Notes: generated by a model not told the origin, from the sequence alone. A DNA stretch of 64,000 nucleotides from Callaeas wilsoni (GCA_013398955.1 VWPU01004606.1:1-64000); one strand, 5' to 3'. Numbered from the stretch's first letter, positions 9,645 through 24,511 are shown. A program made the numbers and translations.

Positions 9645-11982
9645 ATGGGGGCGGTTTCTGATTTTACTGCCGACAGCTGATGCAAGGATGAACACGCGCT
9701 GCTAGTGCTCTACGTGGGGTCTCAGACCACCAAAGCGGAGCAGAACTTGCTTTACACAACTGTGGGAAACATCATGTGGCTCAGGCAAGGCTGCAGAGCC
9801 AGAGAAGGGGAAACCCACGATGGGCCAACCCAGCCCCAGCTCCCTGTTCTTGCAGCTACGGCACCTTCTGGAAGTCTGTGATAAAAATAATCTCAAATTG
9901 CAGGTAAAGTTTGGCTCGAGTATTGCACAGGTGTACTCTGAAAAAAAGCAACATATCCACATTGATATCTAAAGTAGCAATAAAATGGAGGCATTTAGAC
10001 AAAACCAAAGTGATAAAGAGCACATGAAAAATCTTACTCCTGTAAGGAACAGCTCAGCAGCGTGTTTAACATTGTTGTTAGAGAGAAAAAACGAAGGAAA
10101 TATTAATTGAGGCACAATTGAGAGTAAGTAAGATCCAAAAGTGGAACTAGACACAGAAACATTGCTCTCTTCAGTGCTTGGTGACCACAGGAAGCCCTGG
10201 AAAACCTCAGAAGATCACTTTGTAATTTCAGTTCTGCTGTGTTTGGGAAGTACCCCTCCATCGTCAGGTAAGCCACACAAGGATTTCACAGCTAATTTCA
10301 TATGATCTTTTTAACCATTCTGCTGTGGCAATTTGTCCCTAAAGACATTTTTTCATATTTCACTGAAGCAATAGACTTTTTTGTTCAATATGTAGTAGAG
10401 AAAAAAAAAAGATTCTGCTTCTTAAGTAAGTGCAAAAAAAATCTAAAAGCAAGGTCTGAGCTGTAAGAGTAAGGCCAAGAATTCTGTTGCGTTACCAAAG
10501 ACAAATAATAGATTTCCTCTCAAGCCTCAATGGGCAATTGGTTTAGGTCCCAGTACTGTCATTTTATCATTTTATAACTACATCTGTGTGTCTAGGCTTT
10601 TTCTGTTCACTCTCATGGCTATAATAAAACCAATGTACACCATGGACATTTGCTTGTGAGGGGGACAGTAGTGGCGTGAAGGTCATCTTAGAAAGCAACA
10701 CTGCTTTGTCCCTTCTCTGCAAATGGTCCAAAATACGTGTGTCCAGCAATAGCATGAAATATAATGTCTTCTTGTTTATTCATCCTCTTGGAATTTCATT
10801 TACTATCTCCTGCTCTCCTTGTCCTACCTGTCCTGGGCTTATAAGCCAGCCAGAATTGCATCTCACCTGATACATAATCCTTGCTCTTGAAAGAGGTGCA
10901 AAGAAGAGTGCAGAAAGTTACCCACCGTATCATCAGACACAGACACTTTCAACCTGGATGGCATTCCACTATTTTTTTTTTTTTTTAACTGGAGAAATAG
11001 CGGAGTATTTCTGCTGCTGTTAGCTTTAGGTAACAGACATAACGTTTTTTCTTCTTTAAAGGAGCTTCTTGTGTGCTGCTTTAGTAACTGAATAATAAGG
11101 TCTAAAATTCCCTGGATGTTCCATGGATGCTGTGGTTTATTGCTAGCAAGAGTATTTTGCAGTACTGAAACCACAACGCTAGAGGTCATTGCTAGTCTTC
11201 ACATTTTTAATCTGTCTGAAAGCAAGTGTTGGGAGCTCTCAGTTTGGTGATAGGGGTTGCTTTTTAACATTCATTAAACATGCATGGTGTGCAGTACGTC
11301 TGGGATCAATGTCCACTCTTGATGTATGGTTTCATAAGTTTTCACACCTCCTTTTGGATTTTTTAAAGAAATATTTCTAAAATAGTTCCTTTATTTTTTT
11401 TTTTTTTAGGATTTTTCAGGAGTAAGACAGCCTTCCCAGAAGAGACAAGAAAATACATATATTAAAAAAGCACAATGGTGTTAGCAACCTGCATGTCAGT
11501 CCTATGAAATTTATTTATTTCTCTCTAATTGGTTCTTAAGTATTTTTCCAATCTCTTGTTTAGCAAGAAGGGCTTTAGTTTTTGATATTTTTCATTAGGA
11601 ATGAAATATTGCGACTATCTACTGAATTCCAGTGCAGAATATAGTACGTAGAATCCTTTGTGAGGCTAGGAGAGTTTTCAGAAAGTTATTTTGACTGTTT
11701 TCTATTTCTTTTACAGTCAAATGATTGCAAAGTTGTCTGAAAGTCTTTTACTATTTCCGAAAGTTATATCCTTGAATATTTCTAATGCTCTAATAAGCAC
11801 CAAGCAGAAATTTAGAGGTCCAATGCAGTGTGACATCAAATTTTCAAGTGCTGATAGAGATATTTTACTAGACACATATACGTAATTTCACAAAGGATTG
11901 AAGTTGTTTGAACTGCTTAACGGAATCCAAGTTAGGTTCCAATTGAAAATTACTGTGTTCATAAACCAAAGATAACCATAGC

Positions 11983-11999
11983 AAAAAAAAAAAAAAAAA
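11983..11999. repeat. A17 mononucleotide run
   Basis: Seventeen consecutive A residues in AT-rich DNA. No retroposed body could be recognised directly upstream, so it is listed as a simple repeat rather than a poly(A) tail. Confidence 0.9.
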
Positions 12000-12622
12000 G
12001 ACAATTTTTGTTTGTGTTTTTGAACAAAAATTTAGGTGGGATAGTCATCTCTGGTATGGTATTTTCTATTGAGTTCCAAAGTTGTTATTAGATTTTCTTT
12101 CGCCACATTCTAATGCAAGGAAATGACACTTCAAATTTATAGAAGAAATTGTTTTCTTTACAGAAAATGAGTTAAAATACTTTCAGAACCTTGAACTAAT
12201 GAAACTTTGTTAGTTACTAAGTGAAGAAATAGGAAAAGTGTTTTCTTGCTCACTGAAAACTGGTCAATGTCATTGGTTATTTCTAGATATAGTAAATGCA
12301 GGAAAAAATGAGTTGAGAAAAGTAATATTAAATATGCTGAAACCTTCATTCTCCTTATCCTTTTAAGTTCGTTATCTACCTTAACCAAGAATGTTGAGTT
12401 TACATTACTCTTCCACTAACCGCCAAATAAATATTTTAAAATGAAATTTTTGTGAGGGCTTTATTATTTTTTTAATCTTAATTTGTGTGGACACCAATCC
12501 AGATTCCTTCAGCTGAACCTGTAATAATATTGCTTCCACTTTGCAAGGATGAGAAGATGCATATGAATCCATTCTTTTTAAAATTTTAAATCAGTGCAAC
12601 ATTTACCTGTTCTTCAATTATC

Positions 12623-12640
12623 GTTATTATTATTATTATT
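12623..12640. repeat. (TTA)6 microsatellite
   Basis: Six uninterrupted TTA units, following TTATCG. Likely polymorphic in length. Confidence 0.9.
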
Positions 12641-15600
12641 CAAAGAATAATTGGTGGGGTTTTGTTGGTTTGTGTTTTTTGGTTGGTTTGTTGGGCTGGG
12701 TTTTTTTGTTGCAAAGGCGACTTTTTTACATATTATTTTTAAAAATCACCCTTTTATTAGTATTTTTCATGTTAATAAATTGCCCTTATGTAAATTTGGG
12801 TTACTTAGCTTCACTATACTGCCTTTTGCCCTTCAAGTGACATTTATGAAGTGAACAGGTAATGTACATTTGGCACCAAACTAACACTCAAGAACAGATG
12901 TAATGCTCTGCATTTAAGTTTGTCATTTTAAGTATCTGGTGCCATGGTTCCTTGAGGCTAAATTTACCAGGACTAAGTAGATTAACATTGTCTCAGGTTA
13001 TTCATGTTTATTTTAAATTCTGTTTCCTTTCAGATGTGTGAGTATAGTCCTCACTTTATTCAGAAGAACTTGTGCCATATTTAAATGTTGAGAAATGAAA
13101 ACTGAATTTGGTCACATCGCTATGTCAAGAACATGTAAGTATAAACAATAGTTTCATATGATCTTTCATTTTGAAAACGAATAAATATTTCCTTGAAAAG
13201 GTGATCAGATATTTTCAGTGCAATATTGCTAATTAAAATTATAAACACGGGTGTTTGTGAAGAGTAAGGCTCAAACATATAAGCGATGAATATGGCTCTG
13301 TTCTTTAGTGTGCAAACTGAAACAGTGCTGTGGGCTTCTAAGCAGGGGTTCAGAGATGCAGCGAGGCAGGAGCCCAGAGCGAGGAATGAATTATTTATTA
13401 AATTTACAATATCATTTATATATTCTAGCTTCATAAAGCAATTGAACAGTGTTCACACTTCTCCTAGGGTGATTGGTCAAAATTTCAGACACCCACTTAG
13501 AAATGTTTTTTCCTAATATAATGTACACAAGGTCAGAAGATACCAGATATGAATGCTATTTACAAAAACCATGACTATTGTTTGCATAGCTTACACAGCA
13601 AAGTTCTCACAGAATGAATGCAAGAAGAGAAAATTTCCCTGCTAACAGCATTTCAGCATCCACACAGTGCTCACTGAAATACCTCACAAATGCCCTAAGA
13701 GAGCTAGACTCAAACCTGCCGTGTTTGCTTCCTTGCAACTTTAGGTAGAAAGGATGACCAATTTATGGGAACGTATGAAATATATTCAATGCATGTTATT
13801 GTTTGGGCAATTAAATTTTTAGTTGTTGAGGGGGGGATGATGGTTGGGGGGTTATTGAGCAATATGTTCTAATGGTTTTCTTCACTAGATACTTATTTCT
13901 TCTGTTCAAATTGACAGACATATTTTGACTGTACTTTCTCATAGCCCACAAATCCCTTAAAGCCCTAGCACAACTGAGACCTGAAGTCCCTGTTCCACTA
14001 TTTCCTGTAATGGTATTGGTCTTTAGAGCTCTGTATTTCCTCTCCATTTCATATGTCCTTGCTGGCCATGCATGTTCAGCAGTAGAGACTTTTCAAGATT
14101 GAGTAACTAGATGGACAGAAGTAAACCTTAGGAATTGCTTTCTGATTAAAAGTTTTTAAATTAAGTTGGGAAAAATTAGTGTTTCATTCTTCTGTGCATT
14201 CTTGCATTCTTCTTCTTCACCAAGCACTTGCAGAAAGTATTTTTGGACACTAGATGACAGTGAAAGATAGTAATTGCAAACAAGATTTTGATAACTGATA
14301 ATTGGAAACACATTCTGTAAGGTTATCTGCTATGATCACTGATGTAATTTATGGTGTTAGATATTTTGCATGTAAGAAGGAATATTATCAATGTTGTCAG
14401 TTTTGCTTAACTATGGGGTTTTTTCAGTATTTTGAATGTTAATGACCTAATTTTATTTATTTTCTAAGAAAGCTGTGGCATTTTTTAATTCAAAGATAAA
14501 TGGGATTACTAGTTTTGTGACACAACTGAGAGCCAAACTTGTACAAGAGGACAGGACTCATATTGCACTTTCATTTCGTATTAGACTTGAGAGTAGAGGT
14601 TGATAACAGAAAAAAAATAAAAGTAATTGTATGGACAATAAAGAAGCATTCTTTTCATTTCTAATTACCATATCTTGATAAGGCCGAAGATTTTTTCTTA
14701 CACTCAGTGACTATTTCTGAAAATCACAGCTTCTGGGTGAAGTGAGCTTGTGCTTTGGCTCATGGTCATTTTAAAACTAGATATCCATCTCTGAAAATTA
14801 ATTCAATGTCAGAAATCTTAGATATTGAATGTCGACATCAACTCCTGGTAAGTCATTTCCAATTTCCTTTTCCTGCATCCAGCTCACAGCCAGAGCTAAG
14901 AGAGCCAGATAAATGTAAAGTATACTCTGGTAAAAGGTCTGCTTTTGAATTCTTTATTAGGTCAAAAAAAATATGTTGCATTGTGTATGTAAGGAAAGAA
15001 AATTAAGTTCTGCATCACTGACAGTCTCATCATTAAGGAGTTGGAAAACTAGATTAAAACAGGTACTTTATCTATGAATTCAAATGCAGCAAAGCTCTGC
15101 AGTCTAAAAAGGGATTCATCAGAATTTTTTTTGCCTTGAGCCATTCCTGCTATCAATAATACATCCAGTGTAATAATAGATGAATAAAAGCCCACTTTTT
15201 AATAAGCATCTTTGGAAGGAGCAAAATTAAGACAGTCAAAACAGTTAAACGTGTCAAAGCCAAGGAACTGGCAACATATTTTTGTTTCAAAAGAAAACAA
15301 GAAAAATAGGGCAGACATAAAAGAAATATGCTGTTCACAATAAAAATTGTAAAGTTACATGAATCTATGAGAATGGGTCCCAGGACACTGCATTTTAGAT
15401 GGACGAGATAGCCTACCAGAACTTAATTTAAAAATCATAATGCCTTTTGGTAAATGGAAACAGTATGTTTTGGAAAGTTAAATTGAAAATAGTAGTTAAC
15501 AATCTTTGTTACAATTATATACTTGGCACTGAAAAAGAGGGGCTTCTCCAGAGATTTGATCACAAAGCCTTTTCCAGGTCTCAGAACACTTTGGAGTGTT

Positions 15601-17447
15601 CTGATACTAGATCCTGACTGCCTCTGGAGATGCAGATCTAAACTGTACAGGGGAAACTAGAAAAGGCTATTTGCTGTCTTATTAAAAAGTGATAAATTTA
15701 CATCCAAGATGTATTTCAAGAATATTGAGGTCTTTATGAAACGCAGTCTAGAGAAAATGACAAACAGAATTATCTTAGATTTCTTCAGGGAATCTAAATC
15801 AACATGTGAATGAAAGTATGTCCTTTTTTTAACATACCACATGATTTAATTGGTTTCAGGATCCTGGAGTACAGTATTGTACTCAGGATATTGAGTACAA
15901 TAGAACAGTATGGACTGTCTTGATAGTACAAAGAGCTCCTCATATCTGGCAAGTGATTCCTTCTACAGCACAACAAATAGTCTGAAAGCGATGCGTGAAT
16001 TGCTTCATTACTGTCACACTCAGGTAAGGTTAATGGTAAATGCTGATAAAAAAGCTGATTTTAAAAGGCAGCTAAAAAAACCGTAAAGATAGGACTGATT
16101 ATTTTCAGTCAAGGAAACCTTCAGGCAGAATGAAAAATGCTAAACCAGTGTTGCCCCACATTTTTCTCTCTGAAAAGTAAGTGAAACTACACAAACACAG
16201 AGATATCTTTCCAAGCCACATACTATTTTACAAGTCAGTGAGGAGTGCTCACAGAAGTTCCCTTAAGGAATGTCCAAAATCTTTCTGTGTTCAGAGGTAA
16301 CCTGAAAATGATGAAATGATGTTGCTCCAAGGCTGCAGACAGCCACAGTCACTGTCTGGATAACAAATTATATGTGTCAGGGATTTTTGCCTGGGAATAA
16401 TTACCTTTTGCTCAAGTTTTATTTCACAGACTTAAAAAAAGATAAAACTGTTAAACAGAGTCATACTTTGGGCCAGGAAGTATTCCTGGGAAATGAAAAT
16501 ACAGTCCAGCTGGTTTGTGTCATCATTTGGAAAAGATTCAAATTGAAGTCATTCCTGACATAATGCTGTTGTAGGTGTAGAAGGAAGTTAGATACAGAAA
16601 AAGAAATGTTTCTTAGATAATGCATAAAATAATGCTGAACTCAAAACAATTTTTATGCAACCTTTTAAAGCGTAAATTATCTTTTGACAGAACAGGAAAC
16701 TTACTACTGTACTGTACTTAGTACAGTAATGCTATCTCGAGTGGCATTTTTTATGACATATGTTCTCAGAGAGATATTCTGAATCTGATTTATAAAACTT
16801 CTGCAGCTACTACTGTTGAATAAATGACTTGGAAAAGCATCACTTTCAACACTTTCACATTCCTTCATTTTGGGTGCTGGAAATAACTGTGGGTGTTCCT
16901 CTCCAGACTCTTCCCCATACACCATTTCCATGGAGAGAGACTGAGGTGCATGCCTTATTACAATTAGTGGGGATTAACCACTTGTTTCAATAAGGTCAAG
17001 ATTACATTTTTATGAAGACCTATATTCATAAATATCAGTGTAATGCAGTACAGTAGTGCGTGTGTCATAGTTTTAAAAAGATAGAAGATACACAAACCCC
17101 TTCATCTCTGAGGCAGACTAATTGTAAGCATAGTACCTGGAGTGCCAATGTGATGATAGAGATGTTCAGGGAAGTTTCACTAAACAAAAGTTTCAGCTCT
17201 GCAATTGATACATTTATCTGATAAATCATCACTGCCACAATGTGTCACTGGACAATGTGTGGCAAAGAGCAGACAGATTGTGATAGCTCTAATGTTGGGT
17301 TAGCTGAAGGCAGTGTCTAATCCATTTTCAGCAGTTCTAGGCAGGCATTTATTGCTTTCACTGACCTTATCAGAGTGATTAAATGCAGCCATTTATTACT
17401 TTCCTGGGAAAGAACAGATATCCTCTCTGCTTAATTTGGCCTTAGAA

Positions 17448-18090
17448 TCACAGAATAATTTAGTCTAGAAGGCATTTCTTGCCTTGTCCAGTCATCTTTT
17501 AGATATCTGCAAGGATGGACATTTCACATTTTGGTAACATATTCCAGTGTTTAACCACTTTTGTTTTTATTTTTTGTTTTTCCTTGTACCTGTCAGAATT
17601 TCCCCTGCTACAGCTTGTGTCTATTGCCTGTCATTCTATGCACTTCATAGAGAGGCTGGAGTGAGAGTCTTCCATAGCCTGCACTTACGTAGCTGAAGAC
17701 TAGTTACGCTTTTAGTCTTCTCCAGCCTGAAATAAGCCACCTTCTTCAGTGTCTCCTCATGTGTTAAACTACAGCACCGCAGCCATGTTAGAACCTTTCT
17801 GCTGGGCTTTTTCCGGTGTCTCAGACTCTCTTTCGTGCTGGGGAGGAGGGGGACACAGAAGAGGACAGACTTACCCTTGTAAGTATCGACTAGAAAGGAA
17901 TAATCACTTCCCTTGACTTCTTGATGCAGTCTTCCTAATGCAGCCGCTTATCACTACAGGGGCACGCTGCAACCTCACCTGAATTCTTCTCTACCTTCAT
18001 CCCAGGCTATTTTCTGCAAGGCTAATACCTGGCCAGCCAGACCCAAACCTCTATTCCTGACTTATTTGGCAGTGCACATCCTTTATTACA
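17448..18090 (-). mobile_element. CR1 LINE, old divergent copy
   Basis: Plus-strand landmarks of a reversed CR1 run in order: AGAATCACAGAATAATTTAG at the 3' tip (17448), then TTAGTCTTCTCCAGCCTGAA (17714), CTTTCGTGCTGGGGAGGAGG (17830), and TATTTTCTGCAAGGCTAATA (18010). Divergence is high and there are several indels, so it belongs to an older subfamily than the copy at 5512. The 5' limit near 18090 is approximate. Confidence 0.8.
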
Positions 18091-21000
18091 TAGAGGTAAT
18101 AAAGCACACTAGGTAATTAAGAAATAAGATAATTTAAAATTTTTATATTTGTTTAAGTAAGTCAGCTCTAATTGAGATTCTGAAGTACTACCTCATTCTT
18201 GTACTGAGACTTTATCAAATAATTTCCTGGGTGATAAAAGAGCAGAGAATTTTGCAAGAGCAAATCAGATTTTTCTCCAGATTATGTATGAAAATTCTCT
18301 AATTTTAATTTCAGTGTCTTGACAGATCATAAAGATCAATGACTGTAGGAAGTTTTGTTACAGAACACTTGTATTTTGTTAACTAGATTTCAAAAATAGA
18401 GCTTATTTTTCATGAGAATAAAAATTGCACTATTTAAATGAAAACTGACAGTTTTAGAGTTACAGCTGAATTCATGTCTAACCACTTGCTCCATAGTTCA
18501 GCAAATGTGTTAATGCAGATGTCAGGAACTGTAGATTGTCTTGTAAAACCCTTATTTGAGCCAAGCCATGTGTTTGTCGTTCAGCTTGTAAAACCTCAAT
18601 TTGTATGAAGCCAGCTGCTCAGCAACAAGGCTGTGCCATCATTTGGGTTGGTATAGCAACAAGTGTTCAGAACCTGAACAATCTTCCATTCAAACGACAG
18701 CACCTTGGAACTGTGCCAGCGAGAAAAAGCTGCTTTTCTGCAGGACATGAGACCATGGTAATGGAAAACCAAAATATATAATGTGCATGTATAGAGGAAA
18801 GACACTTCCACTGATTAGGTCCATAGTTTTGACTTGGCAAAATGTGTAAAAGTTGAAAAATTTGCTGGAGTTACTGAAACACTTAAAATTTTGAGAAGGA
18901 ACAGCAACAGTTTTGGTGCTAGAGCAAATTCACTAGAAATTCTTCCTAGTGGTATAAGGCCAATAAATTCACTCAAACCCATAGCTAATTCTTTCCAAGT
19001 TGCTGCCTGCATGGAAGCACCTGAAGCCTGCAGGTTCAAAAGCAGCCACATCATCAGAAATGAAAAAGTTGTACTGTGACAACCTGTTATCTTAATTTTT
19101 CCATCCCTGAGTACAAAATCTATTTAAAAGTATATTTTTCGTCCCCTCCAGAAATCGACCTTGCTGCTAGTAAAGGTGAATGGAATTCAACTCAGTGAAA
19201 AATAACTTCTTAGTATGGAAAATCATGCTCAAGTTGATTTAGAGATATCAAAATAAGGGATATATGAGAAATAATTTTCTAAAACCTTTTGTCTTCCCAT
19301 GTACATAATGGGAATCAGACTGGATACAGACAAAAAAATATTAAAGGGGGAAAATTAATTTTAAAAGAATCTTTCTTTGATGATTCTAACTAATAGATAA
19401 AATTATTTGCATAACTTCTTGTTCCAAACTTCTTAAGGGATTTATTAAATGATATACTAAAAGATATTTGTTCAAATATCTCTAATTATTGAAAATAAAC
19501 AACTGAAAACTCTAATCATACTCCTTCAAATTCCAGCCTTAAAAAAAGGGTCTGAAATAGCATTTTCAAACCCATTCTTCAAAAACAAAAAGAAACAAAC
19601 ACTTAAATTGAAGATAATTTTTGAGAAATAAGGGGAATATACTGTAGTAACGTAGAGTTTGCAGAAAGGAGCACAGACAGGAGTGACAAATGTGGAAGAA
19701 ACAGCATTAGTCTGTACAGCTATGGTTGAAATATAAACTGAGTATGTGCTACTTTCACAACTCATCACTAAATACAGATTTATGGCTACATACATATTGT
19801 GTGAGCAAACCAGACTTCTTTCCCTCAAAAATAATTAGTCAATCAAAACCAATTAAAAATCTGTGGTCCTATTTCTGCATGCATTTGATCTAAAAGAGGT
19901 AAAAACCTCACCATTTACCTAAATTCAAATTTTACAACAAAAAGTCAGTTGAATGACCTTTTGAATTACAAAAGACTACTGAAAAGAAAACCTTATTTTA
20001 TCCATTTACAAGTAGAACTAATTTTCACAGTGGAAGTGTTTAAGGATTTCTTTAAGTAACAGCATTTATATTATTTATTAAGAAACATGTCTTCATAACA
20101 GAAAGATATGCTACATGATTTTAGTGAGTCATTCACATGATTTCTCAGTGTCTGGTGAATATGTTCAGTGAACGTTTCATGCTGCCTTGTGAGGACCTTA
20201 GAGCTGCAAGTTAATGTGAGCAGAAAGAAACCGTCTTAGATTCTTTATCCATCTTTTACTTGGTGCCAGAAGATTGCTGCTATTTTGAGATATTCAATCT
20301 TCAAGACAATTCAGTAATCATATCGAGCAGAAGGAAAAATGAAACATGCAGAAAAGCTGAGGAGATGAAGTCAAAGAAAAACTACAACTTTAAGCAGGAG
20401 AAAAGAATGTTGTTGGGAGTTATATAGTTCTGAAAAGTAAAGATGGCACAATATTTATTCGATATTAATCTTTGCACAAAAATATGCTCAGGGAAGAAGA
20501 CAGCATGAACCAATATTAATATCCATTTCAGCATATATATGTATTTAGGAAAGTCATAGTTCCGGTTGCTCAGTAACAGATACATCCATGAAATCTGGAA
20601 AGAAATGGAGTGAGGGAACAGGAACCTAAGAACTTCTTGGTAATTTTGTTGAACGTTTTATGTGCATTTGGTTTTCCAAGTATTTGAATTGGAATTTCAG
20701 AATCAGGAGAGGATCCCATTAGCTGGCTGCTTCTGCTAGGGTGATAAGTGACGAAGCAATGTGCAGCATGAACCTTAACATCTTTACATTTCAGAGTTGG
20801 TATTTCATTAAAATTAGTTCACAGTTCACAGCTCTCAAAGGATAATTTCATGAGGGGAAAGAAGATTCACAAGCACTTATACCCAGCTCATCATGACGAA
20901 GGAAAATCATGAGTTTATACTTATATTTCTTTAAACAGTCATGTCAGTTATTGCTCGAGATCATTGCTTCATTGGCATCACTATGATTGTTTGTGGAGCT

Positions 21001-22797
21001 GTTTGATAGGCAAGGAACAGCAGACAAGTTAAAAATAGCCAGTTTTCACTACTGGTTTAATTTTCAGCCATGAATTTCCCCTTCCGGTTGATCACAATAT
21101 ATTAATAAGACAATGGGACAGGAGCAGGGATCAGGGCTGGAAGCAGCCTATTCTTTTACTGTAAGAAATAACTTAATATTCTGAAAACTGTACCTGGAGA
21201 TATGGCACAGTTTGGCATCTGGAATGTACAAGACATGGGAATTCCTGTTTGAAACACAGCTTCAATTCTTCTTCTTGGGAACCTGGTTAAAATGTTTTCA
21301 GGTTGCTCATGTTCTCCACTAGTATTTTTCACCCCTTGAGATCTGTCTGTGCAACTTGATCACATTATTTACCCTCCCAGAACATGACCAGGGAGAGTTA
21401 TAGAGGAGACAATGACGGGGTTTATAGAGAACTGAAAAATTGAAATCTCATTCTGCAGAAAATTCCAAAATTAATTACTTTTACTTTTATTCCACATCAA
21501 ATCCTCCCCTAGCTCACACAGAAGGAAAAGGTCATGGTACACTGAGGAGCTGTGTTAGATACTTGGCAAGCTGGGATGAGTTGATCTCTTGGAAGACTGA
21601 AAGTGTGAATGAACAACAATTTTCATTAAATAATACAGCAAATGACCTGGATATATTGATTAATATTGATAAAATATAAAATACATTGAGTCAGTACAAT
21701 GCAACATTTGTGTAATTTCTTAAGAGAAATGCCACCGAAATACTTCTCCCATGAATTTTTTTTCCATATGAAACCTTATTGCTATTATTAATGAAGAGGA
21801 GAGACTATTAAGTAAATAAATTAGCAGAGATCTTACAGTAGAGAAGAGAAATTCTCTCTCTTCTTGTTAGATGATCTGTATAGAGCAATAAATTAGGGAA
21901 ATGCCTAAATAAAATGTTCACACACAGGCTCTTCCATGTGCTTTAGCTATCTAAAGCATCACTAAGGTGTTTTGGAGTTTGAACTACTTTTCTTATAAAT
22001 ATTTCAGAGTTCTTCAGGAAGAACTGAAACCCTCCAAAGGACAGCTTGAATTTTTACCTATCCTGATTTTATGCATATAAATCATATCCAAGGCTCAGTG
22101 TGTGTGTTGTAACTTCATATGGTGGAGCTGAACAGAGTGTGCTTTACCAGATCCAAGTAAGTGACTGACAAGGTCTTCATGGGGAAAAATACTTCCGTAT
22201 ATCCAGGCAGCACCTCCCTTTTCTCGCGTTGTGCCTGTGCTCCCTCGTACTCCCCCTGCTCCATTATGAAGAACTGGTCTCTGTCTTCTTCAGATGGTCT
22301 CTTGGGTATTATGTGTGAACGTAAAGAACTTTTTTTTTCAATTTGTGGTTTGTGTGAAAATATATTCGCTGAATATGTTTAATGCAATCACATTTCCTGT
22401 GATTGTTGATGACTGCAATTTTTGAAGAGGAGTAGGAATACACAGCAAATAGTAATTCTATTATTTCCAAAGGACCAAAATAGACTTGCCTACTGTTAGA
22501 TACATAGTGCTATTTGTTAATAACTTAAGACTTCAGCCTAAGCTCACTTAAGTCAATTTTATTTTCAGTAAGGGATGCTGTTGTATGTTTTTTACTTCAT
22601 CTTTGATGAGAGATGCTGTAGGAAAATACAATAGGTCTCACAAGAATACTCCTACTGAACAAGTGAACATTAAAATTAGATGTTTTATTGAGGTAACTTT
22701 CCTAAAAATTACCAAGAAAGTAAACATCAAATCCTTCACAATGTACAATTGAGAATTAAACCTCCATGCTGGAGGAAGTACAGCAAGGCAGGAACTC
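18091..22797. other. Unassigned AT-rich sequence
   Basis: No repeats recognised. Overlapping frames on both strands at 18815-19079 (about 80 codons each) have no recognisable content. Short frames at 19526-19828 (minus) and 21440-21679 (plus) are likewise unassigned. Nothing resembling a spliced exon series. Confidence 0.5.
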
Positions 22798-23215
22798 CAG
22801 AATCACAGAATCATCAAGTTTGAAAGAGACCTTCAAGATCATCTAACCCAGCTGTCAACCCAGCACCACCATAATCACCCCAAAACCGTATCCCCAAGTG
22901 CCACACACAGATTCCTCCAGAGATGGTGAGTCCACCACCACCCTGGGCAATTCATTCCAATACCTGACGACTCTTTCAGCAATTTTTTTTTTTCTTTCTA
23001 ATATGTAGTCGGATCCTCCTCTGGGACAATTTGAGGCCATTTGGTGTCATCCTTTCACTTGAGACATGGCAGAAGAGACCAACCTCCACCTCATTGCAAT
23101 CTCCTTTCAGGTGGTTGTAGAGAGTAGTGAGGTCACTCCCGAGCCTTTGCTTCTCCAGACTAAACAACCCCAGTTCCCTGAGCTGTTGCTCATGAGAGTT
23201 GTATTCTAGACCCTA
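22798..23215 (-). mobile_element. CR1 LINE, 3' end fragment
   Basis: Starts at its 3' tip with AGAATCACAGAATCATCAAG. The minus-strand frame 22976-23167 gives the ORF2 C-terminal block FSLEKQRLGSDLTTLYNHLK, and another frame (22855-23040) gives ERVVRYWNELPRVVVDSPSL, so a frameshift near 22980, at an A/T-run, has split the ORF. Truncated at its 5' side near 23215. Confidence 0.92.
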
Positions 23216-24511
23216 AAGAAACTGTCATGATTTCAACCTTAGCTTTACCAGTGCTCAAACCATAATTCTCCAAAGGTTAATAATATGCATGTTTTTCCAA
23301 GTACTCCACTTGGAATTTCATTCTGCAGACTGCACATAAGCAAGAAAGGTGATGTTGACATTAACTTAAGCTTCTTAGAGCTCTGATGGTATAATACAAT
23401 TCAGCCAGTCTGTGCTGATGAATCAAGCACATATCAGTACGTGGATGTGTTTAACCAGACACACCCTCTGTGTGAACCAAGCTGTAATGCCCCTGAGACT
23501 GGCAAGAGACTATCCACTGCAAGCACTGAATAAAATGTTCCTGTTAATTTAACTTAGAATAGCTCTGTAAAATAATATAAAACCCATTAACTTCAATAAT
23601 GGGTGTCTGTGTGTTGGAACAAGGGAATTAGATGAGACTCATGCCATACCATTTAATTGAGTGTGGGTAGAGAGATAAATTATATGCACGAAACCAAGTT
23701 AGGATTGTTGTAGGCTTTGCTTGCCTGTAATTTTTTGTCTGCCATTGAAAACTCTGGGCATGAAAATGCTGCAATCAATCAGATCTGATTTTTGTTTTCT
23801 GAGCAAGGAGCAGTTTAGTAATTTTATTAACAATTGTAGACAGGTGGGTTAATCCTTTAGTTCTCCCTCTTATTTATATTTTGCATTTCTAAAAAGTTAT
23901 TTACATTGTCCTGCATATTTTCATGACAAAACTAATGACCACTTGCTGTTAGTCCAATAGCCAAATGTTGACATGCTGCTGCTGGATCTGGAAGCTGAAA
24001 ACTGGTTTCTAATATGGTCAGTAAAAAGTGAAAAGATGGTTAATTTCTAATTTAGAAAGATAGGACAAAACTCAAGGTGAACGAGCTTTTAAAAAATTTA
24101 CCACAGAAGTGTACATATACAAGACTGAAGAGGAAGAAAAGAAAATTACATAAATGTGACTGAGAAAATATTTTAAAATATTTTGACATGTTCCAGAGAA
24201 GGAAAGCCCTTTTAATTAAAACTCTGTATGTGTTGAGTTGAAAAGAAAACTGTGAGAAAACAAAACTCCAATACATAGCACATGGGAAATAGATGCAAGA
24301 AATTCAGACTGATAACAATGAAATGCAAATAAAGTTTATGGTTACAAAGAGGAATACATGACAATACATGCCCAGGAACGTTAAGAATAAAGCATTTTTA
24401 AAATATTTTAAAAACACTAGAGTCCCACTCTAGTACGAGTTCAGTAGAGTTGGCACCATCAAAACTACATTTGAAGCAGGGGTCTTACATAGGGTGGTTG
24501 GAGTAGCTCTC
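23216..24511. other. Unassigned AT-rich sequence
   Basis: Ordinary AT-rich DNA; nothing beyond short frames. The 74-codon minus frame at 24052-24276 is low-complexity and Phe/Leu-rich. Confidence 0.5.

Larger units (their letters stand above)
8245..17447. other. Long gene-poor AT-rich stretch
   Basis: Mostly featureless. Mononucleotide runs: T near 8287-8299, T at 10972-10986, T at 11394-11407, A at 11983-11999. A (TTA)6 tract lies at 12623-12640. A more GC-rich patch is at 9640-9860. Open frames of up to 173 codons occur (9123-9644), none recognisable. A cluster of short self-complementary arms is at 15867-15901. No CR1 or LTR was detected in these 9.2 kb. Confidence 0.5.

Noticed and set aside
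16710..16728. Hairpin with TACTGTAC/GTACAGTA arms
   Set aside because: Eight-base arms in AT-rich sequence next to an ACTGT tandem are expected by chance.
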